From NCBI GenBank assembly GCA_038889235.1, contig JAWAHN010000001.1, positions 280,403 through 344,402 on the forward strand: a DNA stretch of 64,000 nt, in the 5' to 3' direction. This DNA comes from Candidatus Jordarchaeales archaeon. GTDB lineage: Archaea; Asgardarchaeota; Jordiarchaeia; Jordiarchaeales; Freyrarchaeaceae. Numbering within the stretch: the first letter of the stretch is position 1; every line of letters starts with the position of its first letter. The notes below the pieces were generated by a model. The model saw only the letters and a program-made list of their open reading frames with translations, ran no database searches and was not told the DNA's origin. A program made the translations under genes and the position numbers. This document shows, one piece after another, positions 61,644 to 64,000 of the stretch.

Positions 61644-62028
61644 TTTCCCTCCTCCGTATTTGATTTTTTGTCGAGCAGTGTAATTTTTGTATGAAAAATG
61701 AAAAATAGATGTTTTAAATGTTTCGTTTGTAATTTTCGCTTTAAATTAATCTCATCTTTTTAAAAAAAGCATTATTCTATTTCGATTATCGAAAAAATAC
61801 ATTTTAATGATTGAAAAATGGTCAGGTATAAGTGTCAAGTTTTCATTCCCAAACATGTATGTATTATATAAAAACTATGTTTGGAAAAGAGGCTTTCACA
61901 ATTCTTTATGCATGTTTTGGGGGATTGAAAAATTAGTAACCAATCGCCGCATAATTTTAAAGTATTTTGAGATTGAAATGCTAGAAATAAAAAAATATTT
62001 AAAAATATTTAAAAATGATAAGTGTAAG
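61644..62028. other. AT-rich gap between the two surface-protein genes
   Basis: About 385 bases. The sequence AAATATTTAAAAATATTTAAAAA near 61992-62014 lies just beyond the stop of the second gene and could serve as its terminator. The promoter of the first gene probably lies near 61700-61770. No gene is visible. Confidence 0.5.
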
Positions 62029-64000
62029 TTACTTTGTTCTCTTGATACGCACTCGCGAAAGTATTCGCCTTACCGGCTTCTCTGCGGCTCTTCTCGGAAT
62101 TCTCACGCGCGCTCTTTCACGTATCGCTCTTGCTCTGATTGCCATGCCTCTCTTCAGGAGGTTAACCTTACCGGATAAGAATATTTCTATTGTAGCTACT
62201 TTCGCCACTGCTGACCTGGCTGTGGAGCCTGCACGCCTCGCAACGGCGCTCATCCTGCTGCTAGCCCTTGAAGCTAGGCGTCTGGCTACCTGTATTCTTT
62301 CTGCAAATGGACGAGTGCGGCGTGAAACCCTCTCCTCAATGGACGCGATGGCTAGAGCGATGCGGCGTGAAACCCTGTTCTGTGAAGCCAACATGTATCC
62401 TTTGGCGAGCGGCTTCCTGAGCAGTGAAGCTGTGCGCCGTGCCATCCGTTCGCCGAGCGGCGCTAAGCGGCTTTTGACTCTAACATAGGCTACACGGACT
62501 CTGGTTTCTGGGCCGAGTGCTTTCCTATATGCTTTGCTTGCCATCCTTCCTGAGGCTATGGCGACTGGTGGAATTATGAGTCTTGCCACGATGAGCCCCA
62601 CTAGAGCTAAGGTTAAGAGTATGGGCAACGTGAGCGGGAGAATTACTGATATTAGGGGCACCGTTGCTACCGGCGTAACTGCCACCGCTTGGGAGATAGA
62701 AATAATGGCGTTCTGTCCAAGTGACGGAGTGCTGAGGGCGAGAAGCGAGCCAGAAATATCGGATAGACCCGTTATTACGACTCCGTTCTCGGTTACCGTC
62801 ATTATCCCGTTGACCACTGTTGAGCCAAGGATCAACGACTGCAACATAACGATTTGCCCCATAGTGTCCATTGACGAGGTGAGCAAACCTGCTGGCGGAA
62901 GGTTTCCTGTAAGGAGCTGGAAGAGACCTCTCACCGTGGTCTTGCCTACGGTTATTATCTGTGAAAGGATAACTGTGTTTCCGCTTATTTCAGGGTTCTT
63001 GACTGTCAGGCTACCTGTCGTAGAAACGCTGCCCGTTATCTTCACGCTGCCCGCTATCTCTGTTCCAACCCTAGTTATCTTCAGCAAGCCATCCATAACT
63101 TCGACACGACCGTTAATCACCGTGGTGCCAAGTGTGACCATGCTGTCGGCCCTCAAAGTTATCTCTCCAAACATTATATTGTTCGTATTCACCCTGCCCG
63201 AGAGGGAAACCCTACCACTAATCGTCGAAGCGCCAGTCATAATTATTGTGCCCTCCATGCTCACGTTGCCAGCTATACTCACCAAGCCTGAAACTCCAAG
63301 GTTGCCCAAGACAGCCACGTCTCCAAACATGAACATACCAGAGGAGTTCAAAGTGACGCTTCCCGAACCCATAGACATCAAACCATTGATCAACGATGAA
63401 CCATTTATCAGGACGAGGCCATAAGCATTCATGACGCCGCTAAGCCTCGAAACTCCATTAATGTCCGAAGCACCCGAAGATGAAAGCGAACCGGAAATGA
63501 CGCTCATACCACTAAGAGACACTGAGCCATTAATGCTTGTAGAGCCTTCCAGCACTCGGAGACTAAGCGACCCCCTTCCAACGTCGACGACCACGCCACC
63601 CGAGGACACCCTAATTGACGCACCTGCAAGCAACAATGAACCAACGACGGAAGCATTCGAAATCGCAATGCGCCCATCTAAACTCAAACCACCAGCAGAA
63701 GCACTCAGACTAAGAACACCCGAAACATCAACATTACCACTCATACTCAAGCTACCGTTCATCGACGAAACCCGCACACTACCAGAGCCAAGCCCAACGC
63801 TCACTCCCTCACTGAAAACTCTAAGACTAACAGTAGACAGACTAGCCGAAGCACTCAGGGCGACGTTGAGGAGCTGCAGTGAGCCGTCGAGCGTTATGCT
63901 GCCCGACGGCAGGCTGACAACAGTCCTGCCATCCATGCTCAGGCTGCCGGTCACGCTAAGCACTCCGCTGAGGTTCGCCTGCAGGCTGCTGCCAGCACCC
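62029..64000 (-). CDS. Second beta-solenoid-like surface protein with arginine-rich tail (partial, open at the window edge)
   Basis: The frame is open from the edge at 64000, so only the C-terminal 657 residues are seen. Short repeats (for example SLDGRIAISNASVVGSLLLAGASIRVSSGG and VSGLVSIAGNVSMEGTIIM) continue to about residue 450 of the visible part. Then comes a membrane segment (VPLISVILPLTLPILLTLALVGLIVARLII), followed by a basic tail of some 190 residues ending VRIPRRAAEKPVRRILSRVRIKRTK. The membrane and tail regions parallel those of the neighbour at 58101: GLIVARLIIPPVAIASGRMA against GAIVARIIVPPVALAAGRAA. The start and signal peptide lie outside the window. Confidence 0.8.
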   Translation of the reverse strand, partial: GAGSSLQANLSGVLSVTGSLSMDGRTVVSLPSGSITLDGSLQLLNVALSASASLSTVSLRVFSEGVSVGLGSGSVRVSSMNGSLSMSGNVDVSGVLSLSASAGGLSLDGRIAISNASVVGSLLLAGASIRVSSGGVVVDVGRGSLSLRVLEGSTSINGSVSLSGMSVISGSLSSSGASDINGVSRLSGVMNAYGLVLINGSSLINGLMSMGSGSVTLNSSGMFMFGDVAVLGNLGVSGLVSIAGNVSMEGTIIMTGASTISGRVSLSGRVNTNNIMFGEITLRADSMVTLGTTVINGRVEVMDGLLKITRVGTEIAGSVKITGSVSTTGSLTVKNPEISGNTVILSQIITVGKTTVRGLFQLLTGNLPPAGLLTSSMDTMGQIVMLQSLILGSTVVNGIMTVTENGVVITGLSDISGSLLALSTPSLGQNAIISISQAVAVTPVATVPLISVILPLTLPILLTLALVGLIVARLIIPPVAIASGRMASKAYRKALGPETRVRVAYVRVKSRLAPLGERMARRTASLLRKPLAKGYMLASQNRVSRRIALAIASIEERVSRRTRPFAERIQVARRLASRASSRMSAVARRAGSTARSAVAKVATIEIFLSGKVNLLKRGMAIRARAIRERARVRIPRRAAEKPVRRILSRVRIKRTK

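Noticed and set aside
1-64000. CRISPR array
   Set aside because: I saw no regularly spaced direct repeats. The only notable repeats are within the surface-protein genes and are coding.

Overview
The window reads as a chromosomal fragment of an uncultivated, anaerobic, probably thermophilic archaeon. The signs are TATA-box promoters, frequent TTG and GTG starts behind GGAGGT-type ribosome sites, an AK6-type kinase, a UbiA-type lipid prenyltransferase, F420-dependent Mer, an HdrABC cluster, VapBC pairs and MNT/HEPN relics. Gene content resembles uncultivated Thermoproteota-like lineages such as Bathyarchaeia or Korarchaeia, but no marker here fixes the taxon. GC content appears intermediate.

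Layout. 0-9.7 kb: an edge-truncated ADP-forming acyl-CoA synthetase alpha subunit, a methyltransferase, a left-handed beta-helix protein, a VapBC pair, a HAD-like protein that has lost its catalytic aspartates, a sugar isomerase-like SIS protein, a PaaK-like CoA ligase, a probably frameshifted membrane protein and an epimerase. 9.8-13 kb: LeuD-type small subunit, OsmC, nitroreductase, acylphosphatase, DUF47. 13.2-24 kb is the energy core: metF-metV, a UbiA prenyltransferase, inositol-phosphate synthase, Mer, then divergently an operon of HdrA-MvhD fusion, eight-cluster polyferredoxin, HdrC and HdrB. A C1 branch with two kinds of methylene reductase therefore sits beside a putative electron-bifurcating complex that has no hydrogenase next to it. 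24-31 kb: a decayed RimK/MptN-like ligase, a second VapBC, a secreted protein plus a membrane-anchored winged-helix regulator, a TauE-like permease and decayed MNT/HEPN genes. 31-43 kb: FmdE-like protein divergent from a eukaryotic-type isocitrate dehydrogenase, a second methyltransferase with a partner gene, a CocE-type hydrolase with an extra cupredoxin-like domain, AK6, a helical-repeat protein and a radical SAM/SPASM enzyme. 43-58 kb: MFS transporter, thiolase-DUF35 pair, endonuclease IV, aminotransferase, decayed MDP-1 phosphatase, DUF47-GuaA, an AIR-synthase-like protein, a tRNA gene and an acyl-CoA synthetase. 58-64 kb: two giant secreted beta-solenoid-like proteins with one membrane helix and an arginine-rich tail.

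The most striking item is a tRNA gene at 55593-55735 (minus strand). It folds as a selenocysteine tRNA (UCA anticodon, 9-bp acceptor stem, long variable arm, encoded CCA) only if three short introns are removed, from the D loop, anticodon loop and T loop. Each can be drawn as a bulge-helix-bulge-like splice motif. I could not identify a UGA-containing selenoprotein here; the Hdr and MvhD genes carry cysteine.

Decayed genes are common (RimK-like ligase, MDP-1, MNT/HEPN, frameshifted membrane protein), and several intergenic stretches of 0.5-1.1 kb hold nothing I recognise.
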